From Sulfurimonas sp. (lineage in GTDB: Bacteria > Campylobacterota > Campylobacteria > Campylobacterales > Sulfurimonadaceae), in assembly GCF_029027405.1 (NCBI RefSeq), contig NZ_CP093396.1:2763518-2827517 (forward strand): DNA of 64,000 nt, given 5' to 3'. Position 1 is the first letter of the stretch; each line of letters starts with the position of its first letter. A program made the position numbers and the translations under genes. Below are positions 48,399 to 60,203 of this stretch, piece by piece. Below the pieces are notes generated by a model. The model had not been told where the DNA came from. It saw only the letters and a program-made list of their open reading frames with translations, and did no database searches.

Positions 48399-49754
48399 GT
48401 GAAAAAGTTATTACTAATCTGTTTAGTTGCTATAAGTCTACTTCAAGCAAAAAATAGCGTTGAGTTTAAATTTGCAAAAAAAGATTTTCAAAGAAAAAAC
48501 CCCACAAATCAGAACTATATACTTTCATATAATAATATTTTAAAAGATGCTAGAACAAGCGTTGTAAGTATATCAACCCAAAGAACAATAAAAAGTGGAG
48601 GAGCATACGGAAATCCCTTTTTAAGAAGAGAAAACACAATGCCTCAAGCTACAATGGGAAGTGGAGTTATCCTAACAAAAGATGGTTATATAGTTACCAA
48701 TTACCATGTAGTAAATGGAGCAGATAAAATAAAAGTAAGTATAGCCGCAAATAAAAAAGAATATGAAGCAAAACTTATAGGTACAGATGCAAAAAGTGAT
48801 ATAGCAATTATAAAGATAGATGCTAAAGGCTTAAATGCTGTGACTATTTATAATTCAGATAAAGTAAAAGTTGGCGATATTGTGTTTGCTATAGGTAATC
48901 CTTTTGGTGTTGGAGAGACTATAACACAGGGGATTGTTTCTGCAACTCAAAGGAGTGAAGTTGGTATAGTTGAGTATGAAGATTTTATACAAACGGATGC
49001 ATCTATAAACCCTGGAAATTCTGGTGGAGCTCTTATAAACTCTGCTGGTCACCTCATAGGAATCAACTCTGCAATTATTTCTAAAACTGGGAATAATGTG
49101 GGCATAGGTTTAGCAATAAGCTCAAACATGGTAACATCAATAGCGACTCAGCTAATAAATAAAGGAAAGTACACTCGTGCTTATTTGGGTGTTGGCATTT
49201 CTAATGTTAGTGAAGATATGAGTAGTTTTTATAACAACAAATTTGGAGCTCTTATTATAAGTATAGAAACCGATACTCCGGCTGCAAAAGCTGGTTTAAA
49301 AAGAGGTGACTTAATAATCTCTGTTGATGGGAAAAAAATTCAAAGTGGAAATGAACTTAAAAATATTATAGGTTCTTATCCACCATCACAAGTTGTAAAT
49401 ATAAAGTTTTTACGTAACAAAGAGATCGACATAGTAAATGTAAAACTAGGTTCTCTTGATAAAAAAGTATCGAGCGATAGTTTAGATTATAAAGGATTAA
49501 GTGTTATAACATTGGACTCACAGCTTCAAAAACTACTAAAAATAAATGCTAACATAAACGGAGGTGTTTTAGTTAAAGAGGTAAAAGAAGGAAGTCAAGC
49601 TCAAAGAACAGGTGTTATAAAAGATGATATTATTATTCAAATAGAAAGTTATGAAATCAATACTATTGATGATTTTAAGTCTGCTACTTCAAGTCAAAAG
49701 AGAAAAAGAATTTATATATTTAGAAGAGGAAGTATATTTGCGATAGTATTGTAA
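48399..49754 (+). CDS. Periplasmic serine protease HtrA/DegP type
   Basis: The 451-residue product has a Sec signal (1-17). The trypsin-like domain shows the triad His in ILTKDGYIVTNYHVVNGAD, Asp in GTDAKSDIAIIKID and Ser in INPGNSGGALIN. Two PDZ domains follow (about 255-345 and 355-450), with YLGVGI and GLKRGDLIISVDGKKIQSG, and GVIKDDIIIQIESYEI in the second. It degrades or refolds damaged envelope proteins. The start is GTG at 48399 with AAGGA upstream. HtrA and DegQ/DegP names are used interchangeably in the phylum. Confidence 0.92.
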   Translation: MKKLLLICLVAISLLQAKNSVEFKFAKKDFQRKNPTNQNYILSYNNILKDARTSVVSISTQRTIKSGGAYGNPFLRRENTMPQATMGSGVILTKDGYIVTNYHVVNGADKIKVSIAANKKEYEAKLIGTDAKSDIAIIKIDAKGLNAVTIYNSDKVKVGDIVFAIGNPFGVGETITQGIVSATQRSEVGIVEYEDFIQTDASINPGNSGGALINSAGHLIGINSAIISKTGNNVGIGLAISSNMVTSIATQLINKGKYTRAYLGVGISNVSEDMSSFYNNKFGALIISIETDTPAAKAGLKRGDLIISVDGKKIQSGNELKNIIGSYPPSQVVNIKFLRNKEIDIVNVKLGSLDKKVSSDSLDYKGLSVITLDSQLQKLLKINANINGGVLVKEVKEGSQAQRTGVIKDDIIIQIESYEINTIDDFKSATSSQKRKRIYIFRRGSIFAIVL

Positions 49755-49810
49755 ATATACCACCCTTGAAGGAAATATAGATAAATACTCTTGCTACAAA
49801 ACCAATTTCG

Positions 49811-49829
49811 TATAATTTTTGGTTATAAT
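49811..49829 (+). promoter_or_regulatory. Tandem -10 boxes before gltA
   Basis: TATAAT occurs at 49811-49816 and again at 49824-49829, 32-50 nt before the gltA ATG. The two may be alternative start sites. Confidence 0.45.
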
Positions 49830-49860
49830 GTATTTAAATTTTTAAATATAAAGGACAAAG

Positions 49861-51141
49861 ATGAGTAAGGACACAGTTACCATAACGAATAATAGAGATA
49901 ATAAGAGTTATGAATTTCCAATATTAGACGCTAGTGTAGGACCATCAGTAGTTAATATTTCTACATTTTATAAAGAAACAGGAATGTTTACTTATGATGA
50001 AGGTTACACGTCTACAGCATCCTGTCAATCTAAGATAACATATATTGATGGCGGAGCTGGTAAGCTTATGTATCGAGGTTATGATATTGCATATTTAGCA
50101 AAAGAAAAAACATTTTTAGACACAGCTTACCTTCTTTTACACGATGATTTACCTTCCGAAGATGAATTAAAAGCTTTTGAAGAAGAAATTACAAAACGCT
50201 CTTTCGTTAATGAAGGAGTTAAAAAATTATTTGATTCTTTTCCAGACAAAGCGCACCCTATGGCTATTTTGTCTGCTGGTGTTTCTGCTCTTTCTACATT
50301 TTATTTTGACCATTTAGAAATAGACGATAAAGATGAATACAAAGAGATGTCAAATAGAATCGTTGCTAAAATTCCTACTTTAGCTGCTTTTTCATATAGA
50401 TACTCAAATGGTTTACCAATAATTTATCCAGATATGAATAAAGGTTTTACTGAAAACTTCTTAAATATGCTTAGAGCTTATCCTCATAGTTATGTTGATT
50501 TAAAGCCTATCGAAATCAAAGCATTAGATACTATCTTTACTTTACATGCTGACCATGAGCAAAATGCCTCTACAACTGCTGTAAGAAACCTAGCATCTAC
50601 TATGGCACATCCATACGCAGCTATTTCTGCTGGTATTGGTGCATTATGGGGAAGAAGTCATGGTGGAGCAAATGAGAGTGTTATTCGTCAACTAGAAATG
50701 ATTGGTACTGTTGATAGGGTGGATGAGTTTATAGCAAAAGCTAAAGACAAAAACGATCCTTTTAGACTAATGGGCTTTGGTCACCGTGTTTATAAAAGCT
50801 TTGACCCTCGTGCAACAGTTCTTAAAGAGATTAGAAATGAGCTTATGTCTGAACTTGGAATTAGTAGTGAACTTGTTGCAGTGGCAGAAAAAATAGAAAA
50901 AATCGCTTTATGTGATGAATATTTTGTTAAACGCGGTCTTTATCCAAATATTGACTTCTATTCAGGTCTAATCCTTCAAGCACTTAAAATTCCAAAAGAG
51001 ATGTTTGCGGTTATCTTCGTAATCGGTAGAACTCCAGGTTGGATTGCTCAGTGGAGTGAACTAAGTAAACAAAAAACTGTTAAAATTGCTCGTCCTCGTC
51101 AGTTATATACAGGACCAACAGAAAAAACACCAGAGTATTAA
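49861..51141 (+). CDS. gltA: Citrate synthase
   Basis: It condenses acetyl-CoA with oxaloacetate. The 426-residue hexameric-type protein has YRGYDIAYLAKEKTFLDTAYLLLHDDLP, LHADHEQNASTTAVRNLASTMAHPYAAISAGIGALWGRSHGGANE (substrate His residues) and MGFGHRVYKSFDPRA, and ends VKIARPRQLYTGP. The ATG follows AAAGGAC. Many autotrophic Campylobacterota run the reductive TCA cycle yet keep gltA. Confidence 0.95.
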   Translation: MSKDTVTITNNRDNKSYEFPILDASVGPSVVNISTFYKETGMFTYDEGYTSTASCQSKITYIDGGAGKLMYRGYDIAYLAKEKTFLDTAYLLLHDDLPSEDELKAFEEEITKRSFVNEGVKKLFDSFPDKAHPMAILSAGVSALSTFYFDHLEIDDKDEYKEMSNRIVAKIPTLAAFSYRYSNGLPIIYPDMNKGFTENFLNMLRAYPHSYVDLKPIEIKALDTIFTLHADHEQNASTTAVRNLASTMAHPYAAISAGIGALWGRSHGGANESVIRQLEMIGTVDRVDEFIAKAKDKNDPFRLMGFGHRVYKSFDPRATVLKEIRNELMSELGISSELVAVAEKIEKIALCDEYFVKRGLYPNIDFYSGLILQALKIPKEMFAVIFVIGRTPGWIAQWSELSKQKTVKIARPRQLYTGPTEKTPEY

Positions 51142-51149
51142 AACTCTGG
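51130..51149. terminator. Hairpin between gltA and the hemerythrin-like gene
   Basis: CCAGAGT/ACTCTGG (7 bp, 6-nt loop) spans the gltA stop. It lies between convergent genes and lacks a U run. Confidence 0.4.
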
Positions 51150-51161
51150 GTTCACACCTAT

Positions 51162-52127
51162 TTACTCCCAGTCTAGTAGTCTTTGTTGCCCTTCAAGACT
51201 GCGTATATGTGTAACATCTTGACTCACTTCTATAACACCTTTATACTCACCTTCATCGTTACGGATAGCAAAGTAACGAATGTGAATAAACTTACCTTTA
51301 AAGGTAATCCAGAACTCTGCTTCATCTCGGTTTCCAGCTTTGAACTCTCGTAAAATCATCAACACTTGGTCAACTGATTTTGGAGGATGACAAAACTTAA
51401 CTTCACGACCAATAATTCCTGCACTTCTTGGGAAGACTCTATCTTCTCCACGATTATAAAATACAACAAAGTCATTTTCATCAACATAAGTAATATCAAC
51501 AGGCATAAACTTTAAAAGCCAGTTAATTTGTTCTGGAAGCATATGACCTTGTTCTAAATCTATTCGCCCATCAAGCGAAAATGGAAGTTTTCTTTTTTTT
51601 GTATCTTGAGATGGATGAATATATTCATCTGCTGAATGAGGAGGGTAGAGTGCTGGTGCTTCATCAAACATCCAACCAATCTCTTCATCTCCGTCTCGCA
51701 TCTCCTTCCAGTCATCTTCTTGTATAAGTTGCATAGCGTTTGGTAAAAGTCTTTGTTCTTCAACTTGCATAATATGCTCTAAGTTTGAAAAAAGGTTTTG
51801 TAAAACCATACTTAGAGCTTGTATATCATCTGTATCTGCTAAGATTCTTGCTTGTTTAACAATAGCACGAATATCATCATGAAATGCCCACATATTTTGT
51901 GAAGGCGATGTCCAACCATACTGCTCTAAATAAGGGAAAAGTTGGTTTTCTTTTCTTGCAAAGTGTTTTTCAACCCTACAAAGTCGAGCAAATTTTTCTT
52001 TAAATTCTTTATTGTCATTTTGTATATCGATAGAATTAATACTTGCTATCAAGCCTCTAATAAGTTGATTTTCTTCTAAATATACACGGCACGGATGCCC
52101 GTCTGCTAAATCTGCAAAGTGATTCAT
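51162..52127 (-). CDS. Hemerythrin-like HHE plus PAS (DUF438-type) protein
   Basis: The 321-residue cytosolic protein has, at residues 1-150, an HHE four-helix metal-binding arrangement with DLADGHPCRVYLEENQLI (His11), EKHFARKENQLFPYLE and LEHIMQVEEQRLLP. Residues 190-310 form a PAS domain of the DUF438/PAS_10 type (DGRIDLEQGHMLPEQINWLLKFMPVDITYVDENDFVVFYNRGEDRVFPR). The pair suggests a redox, oxygen or nitric-oxide sensor; no output domain is present. It is convergent with gltA. Confidence 0.8.
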   Translation of the reverse strand: MNHFADLADGHPCRVYLEENQLIRGLIASINSIDIQNDNKEFKEKFARLCRVEKHFARKENQLFPYLEQYGWTSPSQNMWAFHDDIRAIVKQARILADTDDIQALSMVLQNLFSNLEHIMQVEEQRLLPNAMQLIQEDDWKEMRDGDEEIGWMFDEAPALYPPHSADEYIHPSQDTKKRKLPFSLDGRIDLEQGHMLPEQINWLLKFMPVDITYVDENDFVVFYNRGEDRVFPRSAGIIGREVKFCHPPKSVDQVLMILREFKAGNRDEAEFWITFKGKFIHIRYFAIRNDEGEYKGVIEVSQDVTHIRSLEGQQRLLDWE

Positions 52128-52279
52128 TGTTTATTTTCCTATTATAATAATACGAAATTATACACTTTTTATACTATCTCTTTTTTGATTTATAACAAGA
52201 TAAGCTTTAATTTTTAAGAATTTGTAGAAGTGCTTGTGTCGGCTAAACTCTACATAACAGATTTAAAGTATTACATCAT

Positions 52280-52768
52280 TTATCCTGTTTTATTTTTTCT
52301 TATGCTAACTCTTTGGGAGTGTGTTATTGCTACTGCCATAGCATCTGATATATCAAGTGGTTTTATCTCTTTTTTTATATTTAAAAGTCTTTTAACCATA
52401 AAAGCAACTTGTTCCTTTGCTGCTTTTGCTTTTCCTGTAAGGGCTTTTTTTACTTGCAAAGCTGTATATTCATAAAACTCTCCATGAACTTGTAAAAGTT
52501 TTAACATTATTGCTCCACGAAATTGAGCTAACTTTATAGTCGTTGCTGGATTATGTGCATAAAATATATCTTCCATCGCAACTTCATCTATTTTATGTTT
52601 AGAAAAAATCAAATCCAAGCCTTCTGCCATTTGAGGAATTTGAAATTGTAAATCTTCAGCTTTCATCTTTATAAGACCCGCTTCAATAAGAGAAATTTTG
52701 TTTTTTTCTAAAGATATAAGTGCATAACCCATATTTCTTGTTCCTGGGTCAATTCCAAGTATTGTCAT
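52280..52768 (-). CDS. ruvC: Holliday junction resolvase RuvC
   Basis: This is the endonuclease that cuts Holliday junctions. The 162-residue protein has catalytic Asp7 in [14 protein letters not shown], Glu in [24 protein letters not shown], and the C-terminal acidic pair in [12 protein letters not shown]. It has the family length. It is divergent from dnaA; the 156-bp gap between them is origin DNA. Confidence 0.96.
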   Translation of the reverse strand: MTILGIDPGTRNMGYALISLEKNKISLIEAGLIKMKAEDLQFQIPQMAEGLDLIFSKHKIDEVAMEDIFYAHNPATTIKLAQFRGAIMLKLLQVHGEFYEYTALQVKKALTGKAKAAKEQVAFMVKRLLNIKKEIKPLDISDAMAVAITHSQRVSIRKNKTG

Positions 52769-52924
52769 TTATATTTAATCCTATATTTTACTTTCATTAT
52801 TATATACAAAAAAAGTTATTCACACTATATATTTTTAGTTATTCACATAAAAATAATCTTCTTAACCCCATTTTATAGATAATTAAAGTATTATTCACAT
52901 ATAACAAATAAATAAAGGTTTTAT
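52769..52924. promoter_or_regulatory. Origin region upstream of dnaA (oriC1-like)
   Basis: Three identical perfect DnaA boxes TTATTCACA in the same orientation lie at 52816-52824, 52839-52847 and 52891-52899, in AT-rich DNA between ruvC and dnaA. They probably serve both initiation and dnaA autoregulation. The layout matches the bipartite origin known in Helicobacter pylori. Confidence 0.85.
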
Positions 52925-54226
52925 GTGAATATAGGTCAAGAAGTTTTAGAATTACTAAAAGAAGAGATAACCCAACAGTCATATGACAGATATATAAAAC
53001 AACTAACATACGATACTAAAAAGTCTTCTAGTGATTTAGCTATTTTTTATGCACCAAATGCACTTATTTGTAACTGGATAAAAAGTAAATATAAAGAAAA
53101 ATTAGAACATCTTTTTGAAGTTAAAATTGGCTCTAAAGTAAGTGTCAAAATAACTTTAAAGACCTCAACTGAGAGAAAAATAAAAAAGATAACAGAACAA
53201 AAAATTCAACACTCTTTACTAAATCCATCACATATTTTTGATAACTTTATGGTTGGTGGTTCAAACCAATTTGCTTATACTGCTGTGAAAAGTGTTAGTG
53301 AAAAATCTGGTAAAAATTACAATCCTCTTTTTATATATGGTGGAGTAGGTCTTGGCAAAACTCACCTTATGCAGGCAGCAGGTAATGTCTTACAAAATCA
53401 AGGTAAAAATGTCATTTATACTACTAGTGAACAATTTTTAAATGATTTTTTAAGACATGTTAGAAATCAAACAATGGAAAATTTTAAAGATAAATATCGT
53501 AAATGTGATGTTCTTTTAATAGATGATATTCAATTTTTAAGTAATAAAGATGTTATACAAGAAGAATTCTTTCATACATTTGAAGCTCTTAAAAATGAAA
53601 ACAAACAAATCATACTAACAGCTGATAAACATCCTAAAAAGATAGGTGGTTTAGAAAAAAGACTTCAAAGTAGATTTGAGTGGGGATTGGTTGCTGATAT
53701 ACAATCACCAGAACTAGAAACAAAAATACTTATAATTAAGAAAAAATGTGAAATAAATAAAGTTGTTTTAACAAACGATATTATTAATTATATAGCAACA
53801 GTAATAGAAAGTAATGTTCGTGAAATTGAAGGAATATTATCTAAACTTCATGCTTATTCACAACTCATGCATATAGATATTGATTTAGAATTTACAAAAA
53901 ACATATTAAAAGACCAACTTTTAGAAAAACAAAAAGATTTAACACTAGATATTATTACAAAGATTGTTTCTAAAGATTTAAATATAAAACCAACAGAAAT
54001 TCGCTCAAAAGGCAGAAGTAAAAATCTTGTTTATGCTAGAAGAATTGCCATATACCTTTGTCGTGATTTAACTCAAAGCACTATGCCTCAACTAGCACTT
54101 TATTTTGGTATGAAAGATCACACAGCCATTAGTCACACTCTTAGAAAAATAAATTTACTTATTAAAGATGATGAAGATTTTAAAGTTAAGATAGATGAAT
54201 TAACAAATAAAGTAACAAATGTGTAA
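52925..54226 (+). CDS. dnaA: Chromosomal replication initiator DnaA
   Basis: This AAA+ initiator binds DnaA boxes and melts the origin. The 433-residue protein starts at GTG. Domain I is residues 1-75. Walker A is GGVGLGKTHLM (about 139-149), Walker B LLIDDIQFL (about 197-205), and the domain IV signature DHTAISHTLRKI is near 399-410. It is followed by RSKGRSKN-type DNA-binding residues just before that. It is flanked by box clusters on both sides. Confidence 0.97.
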   Translation: MNIGQEVLELLKEEITQQSYDRYIKQLTYDTKKSSSDLAIFYAPNALICNWIKSKYKEKLEHLFEVKIGSKVSVKITLKTSTERKIKKITEQKIQHSLLNPSHIFDNFMVGGSNQFAYTAVKSVSEKSGKNYNPLFIYGGVGLGKTHLMQAAGNVLQNQGKNVIYTTSEQFLNDFLRHVRNQTMENFKDKYRKCDVLLIDDIQFLSNKDVIQEEFFHTFEALKNENKQIILTADKHPKKIGGLEKRLQSRFEWGLVADIQSPELETKILIIKKKCEINKVVLTNDIINYIATVIESNVREIEGILSKLHAYSQLMHIDIDLEFTKNILKDQLLEKQKDLTLDIITKIVSKDLNIKPTEIRSKGRSKNLVYARRIAIYLCRDLTQSTMPQLALYFGMKDHTAISHTLRKINLLIKDDEDFKVKIDELTNKVTNV

Positions 54227-54385
54227 AAAAAAGATATAATCTTATAAGTGAATAGATGTGAATGAAAAGAGAATAGTTCATCACATCATAAATGCTTTCG
54301 TAGTGGGGAAAAAAAGCTCATTTTCACATAATCACATATACCTACTACTACCTACTAAAATTATATATATTATATAGGGATTAAT
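54227..54385. promoter_or_regulatory. Origin region downstream of dnaA (oriC2-like) with DnaA-trio and unwinding element
   Basis: Degenerate boxes with the TTCAC core lie at 54248-54252 and 54257-54265 (inverted), and at 54320-54328 and 54328-54336. A trio tract CTACTACTACCTACTA (54342-54357) follows, then 20 bp of pure A/T (54357-54376). This order (boxes, trio, AT-rich DNA) is that of a functional unwinding site. Confidence 0.8.
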
Positions 54386-55453
54386 ATGAAGATAACTGTT
54401 TCAAAATCTATAATTGAAAACATACTTGTTTATGCTCAACCATTTTTAGAAAAAAAAGATACTTCTCAAATAACTTCTCATGTTTTCATAGATGTAAATA
54501 ACTCAAATTTAACAATTAAAGCAACTGATCATGAGATTGGTTTTGAAGTAAAAACTAATAAAATAAATATAATTTCAAACGGTAGTATAACTGCTAATGG
54601 TAAAAAGCTTTTAGATATTATAAGAATTTTAAAAGATGGAGAAATAAACTTAGAAGTGAAAAATGAAACTCTTTTTATTTCTCAAGCACACTCAAACTTT
54701 AAACTACCAACTTTTTCTTTTAACGACTTTCCTGAGTTCCCAACTGCAAATAATAAAGGTCGAATTACAATAGACTCACACTCTCTAATAGACTCACTAA
54801 AAAAAATAACTCCTGCCATTGATACCAACAATCCTAAATTTGAATTAAATGGTGCATTAATTGATATAAAACAAGATAATATAAACTTCGCATCTACTGA
54901 TACTAGAAGATTAGCTATTGTAAATATTACAAATCAAAATGAAAAAGAACTTTCTATAATTATTCCTAAAAAAGCAATTGTTGAAATTCAAAAACTTTTC
55001 TTTGATAATATAGAACTTTTTTATGATGATACAAATCTTATAATCCACTCTCAGCAATATACATTTTTTACAAAATTAATTAATGGAAAATTTCCTGAAT
55101 ATTCAAGAATAATTCCTAAAGAGATATCAAATACTTTAGTTTTACCAAAAGCTATAATGATTGACTCTATAAAACAAATAACTACAATTTCTTTAGATGT
55201 TAAAATCACTTTTTTCCAAAATTCTATTAAATTTGAATCCTTAAGCGATGACAATATAGAAGCAAAAACAGAAATAAATTACAATACAGGTTTTGATGAA
55301 CCTTTTGTTATAGCTATAAACTCAAAATATCTTTTAGATTTTTTAAATTCTATAAACTCTTCTGAGTTTAGTATAGGATTAAATGAAGGAAATCTCCCAT
55401 TTATACTATCAGATAATAATTTTAAAACTGTTGTTATGCCAATAGTCATCTAA
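54386..55453 (+). CDS. dnaN: DNA polymerase III sliding clamp (beta)
   Basis: The 355-residue protein has the three-domain clamp pattern: MKITVSKSIIENILVYAQPFL start, LKITAxDHEIG-like LTIKATDHEIGFEV (49-62), and the FASTDTRRLAIV segment near 172-183. The C-terminus ends AVVMPIVI-like (KTVVMPIVI), matching the conserved clamp end. The ATG has AGGGA upstream. It is placed after dnaA as usual. Confidence 0.96.
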   Translation: MKITVSKSIIENILVYAQPFLEKKDTSQITSHVFIDVNNSNLTIKATDHEIGFEVKTNKINIISNGSITANGKKLLDIIRILKDGEINLEVKNETLFISQAHSNFKLPTFSFNDFPEFPTANNKGRITIDSHSLIDSLKKITPAIDTNNPKFELNGALIDIKQDNINFASTDTRRLAIVNITNQNEKELSIIIPKKAIVEIQKLFFDNIELFYDDTNLIIHSQQYTFFTKLINGKFPEYSRIIPKEISNTLVLPKAIMIDSIKQITTISLDVKITFFQNSIKFESLSDDNIEAKTEINYNTGFDEPFVIAINSKYLLDFLNSINSSEFSIGLNEGNLPFILSDNNFKTVVMPIVI

Positions 55454-55462
55454 ATAACTATC

Positions 55463-55491
55463 TTTTAGTTTCGATTTTATCGAGACTAAAA
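55463..55491 (+). terminator. Terminator after dnaN
   Basis: A 13-pair stem (55463-55475 with 55479-55491, one G-U) has a TTT loop and is followed by TAATTTTTT. Confidence 0.8.
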
Positions 55492-55599
55492 TAATTTTTT
55501 AAAACAATAAAAAATTAAATTCTTACAAATATTTACTTTATATATATTCTTTTTAGCAAAATTTAGATAAAATGGTTTCAATAATGCCAAAATGGCTAG

Positions 55600-57921
<2,322 letters not shown>

Positions 57922-57923
57922 AG

Positions 57924-59339
57924 ATGCTACTCCCTCAAACAAAAGAAAGAGAATATCGCTTTAAACTAGCACTAAGAATGGGTCTTCCCATTTTTGGTTT
58001 AGTTATGCTCCTTGTTACCACTACTTTTTTATCAAACGATCAAAGCTTAAATCCAGTTTATTTAATAGAGTTTATTCTTCTTATAGCGTTTAATATCTAT
58101 TTTATTTTTTATATAATTTATAATAGTTTTGATGTTAGAATAACCGAATTAGTTACAAAAACATTCACAAAAGAATACCTCTTTAAATATCTAAAAAAAG
58201 AGATTAAAAAAAATGACAATTACACTCTTTTACTTATTAGCATTGATAATCTTCATGATATAAATGACAAATATGGTATTAAAAATGGAGATAAAGTTCT
58301 AAATATCACAGCAAGATGGATAGGGAATTATTTTAAAGAAAAAGGTTTAGATAATTTTCCGATGGGACATATAAAAGGTGGAGATTTTGTTATAGGACTT
58401 AGACATAAAAGTTCAAAACATTTTACGATGCTAGAGTTGTTTTGTCTTAAAAGTGATGATTTTATGGTTGATGATATAGAGGTTAAGATAAGTGTTTCAA
58501 TGACAGATACTCTTTATTCAAGACAATTAGATTATCTAATTGAGAATCTTTTTGAACTACAAGCAGCAAATAAAGAGCAAAAAATTATAAAAGAAAACAC
58601 TCAAGAGATAGACCCAAATAAACTAGAGTCTTTTGTTATAGCAGCTCTTAAAAACCGCTCTTTTATTGTAATGAGCCAGAATATTTTTGAAAATAACAAT
58701 AGTAATATACAAGAGTGTTTTGTAAAGTTAAAGACATCAGATGAAAAAATTATTCATCAAAAAACATATATGAAAATATTTGATAAATTAGGCTTGATGG
58801 CAGACTTTGATTTTATGATACTAGAAGAAAACATAGTAAGATACAAAGAAAATAATGATAAAGTTCTTGCCATAAATATATCTCCAACATCACTCAGAAA
58901 CCAAAAGTTTGTATATAAGGCGAAAGAGTTAATTATCTCAAATAAAAAAGTTAAAGATAAAATCATATTTTTACTAAATGAGTCACACTACTATTCACAA
59001 ACTTTTAAATATAACAAAACTTTAAATTCTTTTAGAGAACTAGGGGTTAAAATAGCCATAGATAGACTAGGAGCAATTCATTCTAGTTTTATATACCTGA
59101 GAGACTTAGACATTGATATAGTAAGATTTGACTCATTTTATACTAAGGATATAAAAAGTATAAAAAATAGAAGCACCATAGAAGGTTTTAGTCTTATGGC
59201 ACAAGAAAGAGGTATAAAAACTTGGGTTAAGATGATAGAAACTCAAGATATTAACGAGATAGTAAAAGATTTAAAAATTGACTATACTCAGGGAATGTAT
59301 TTAGCACCAATGATAAAAAAATATGAAAGCGAGAAATAA
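57924..59339 (+). CDS. Membrane protein with degenerate GGDEF and EAL domains
   Basis: The 471-residue product has two N-terminal hydrophobic helices (about 19-37 and 47-71). Its GGDEF-like domain reads LISIDNLHDINDKYG... and GHIKGGDFVIGL, so the active GGDEF is replaced by GGDFV. The EAL-like domain lacks the EAL triad but keeps INISPTSL and IAIDRLGAIHSS, where DDFG has become DRLG. Both enzymatic sites look dead, so a c-di-GMP-binding or scaffold role is more likely. It starts 2 bp after gyrB. Confidence 0.8.
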   Translation: MLLPQTKEREYRFKLALRMGLPIFGLVMLLVTTTFLSNDQSLNPVYLIEFILLIAFNIYFIFYIIYNSFDVRITELVTKTFTKEYLFKYLKKEIKKNDNYTLLLISIDNLHDINDKYGIKNGDKVLNITARWIGNYFKEKGLDNFPMGHIKGGDFVIGLRHKSSKHFTMLELFCLKSDDFMVDDIEVKISVSMTDTLYSRQLDYLIENLFELQAANKEQKIIKENTQEIDPNKLESFVIAALKNRSFIVMSQNIFENNNSNIQECFVKLKTSDEKIIHQKTYMKIFDKLGLMADFDFMILEENIVRYKENNDKVLAINISPTSLRNQKFVYKAKELIISNKKVKDKIIFLLNESHYYSQTFKYNKTLNSFRELGVKIAIDRLGAIHSSFIYLRDLDIDIVRFDSFYTKDIKSIKNRSTIEGFSLMAQERGIKTWVKMIETQDINEIVKDLKIDYTQGMYLAPMIKKYESEK

Positions 59340-59340
59340 T

Positions 59341-59721
59341 ATGAAATATGGCGAAAAAATAGTTAATGAGTTTGACATTGAAAAAGATTTAGAAATATGG
59401 CCAAATGAGCATGAAAGAAACTATCTTATAAAAATGACACTACCAGAATTTTCTTGTCTTTGTCCAAGAAGTGGCTATCCTGATTATGCTACGATTTATC
59501 TGGAGTACACGCCAGACAAATGGGTTGTTGAGCTTAAGGCAATGAAGCTATATATAAATTCTTTTAGAGATAAACATGTAAGTCATGAAAATTCAGCAAA
59601 TGAAATATATGAAGTTTTAGATAAAAAGTTAAAACCTAAATATATGAAAATTGTGGCTGATTATAACCCAAGAGGAAACGTACACACTGTTATAGAGGTA
59701 GATAGTTCTAAATTAGTTTAA
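59341..59721 (+). CDS. queF: NADPH-dependent 7-cyano-7-deazaguanine reductase
   Basis: It makes the queuosine precursor preQ1 from preQ0. The 126-residue short-form (YkvM-type) protein has the catalytic Cys in EFSCLCPRSGYPDYATI (Cys near 45-47) and substrate region VELKAMKLYINSFRDKHVSHE. It has the usual length of the unimodular class. The ATG at 59341 lies one base after the upstream stop; a longer frame to 59323 overlaps that gene. Confidence 0.93.
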   Translation: MKYGEKIVNEFDIEKDLEIWPNEHERNYLIKMTLPEFSCLCPRSGYPDYATIYLEYTPDKWVVELKAMKLYINSFRDKHVSHENSANEIYEVLDKKLKPKYMKIVADYNPRGNVHTVIEVDSSKLV

Positions 59722-59732
59722 AGGATAAATAA

Positions 59733-60203
59733 ATGTTTGGAAATATACTAGGTAAGATTAAAGGTAAAAAAAGTGAAGACAAGGTGCATAGTGAGTTAGT
59801 CCAAAAGATATCTAAAATGAATTTAACAGATATGAAAGCTTATATAAACAATAGAATACCAGACTTATCTGTTGATGAAGTAGGTTTGAGCGAAATAATG
59901 AAAAAGCTAATAAAAGTTGATGAAAAAACATCAAAACGCTATATAGATGCAAGCGATATGGACACTAAAATAAAAAAAGGTTTTGAATTAGTTTTAACTC
60001 TTTTAGTCAATAAAAAAATTACTGTTTTAGCGATAGAACAAGTAGGTGAATTTATAAAAATATATAAAGAAATAATTAATGATTATGATAAAAAGCATAA
60101 GCAAATTTATGGTTCAAGATTTAATAAAGCTCTTGGACAAGCGGTAGACGGCATAAATCTAAGAGCTGAACTAAACAGAAAGTCTAATGTAATTGGCGAG
60201 TAG
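59733..60203 (+). CDS. Uncharacterised helical protein
   Basis: The 156-residue, Lys-rich, almost entirely helical cytosolic protein starts MFGNILGKIKGKKSEDKVHSELVQKISKMNL. There is no Cys and no motif I recognise. The ATG follows AAAGGAT. It is 11 bp after queF and its 3' end overlaps the convergent nucleotidyltransferase gene by 33 bp, an unusually long overlap of real coding frames. Confidence 0.7.
   Translation: MFGNILGKIKGKKSEDKVHSELVQKISKMNLTDMKAYINNRIPDLSVDEVGLSEIMKKLIKVDEKTSKRYIDASDMDTKIKKGFELVLTLLVNKKITVLAIEQVGEFIKIYKEIINDYDKKHKQIYGSRFNKALGQAVDGINLRAELNRKSNVIGE

Noticed and set aside
52230..52475. 81-codon frame on the plus strand
   Set aside because: Antisense to ruvC, which has all its catalytic residues; no independent support.
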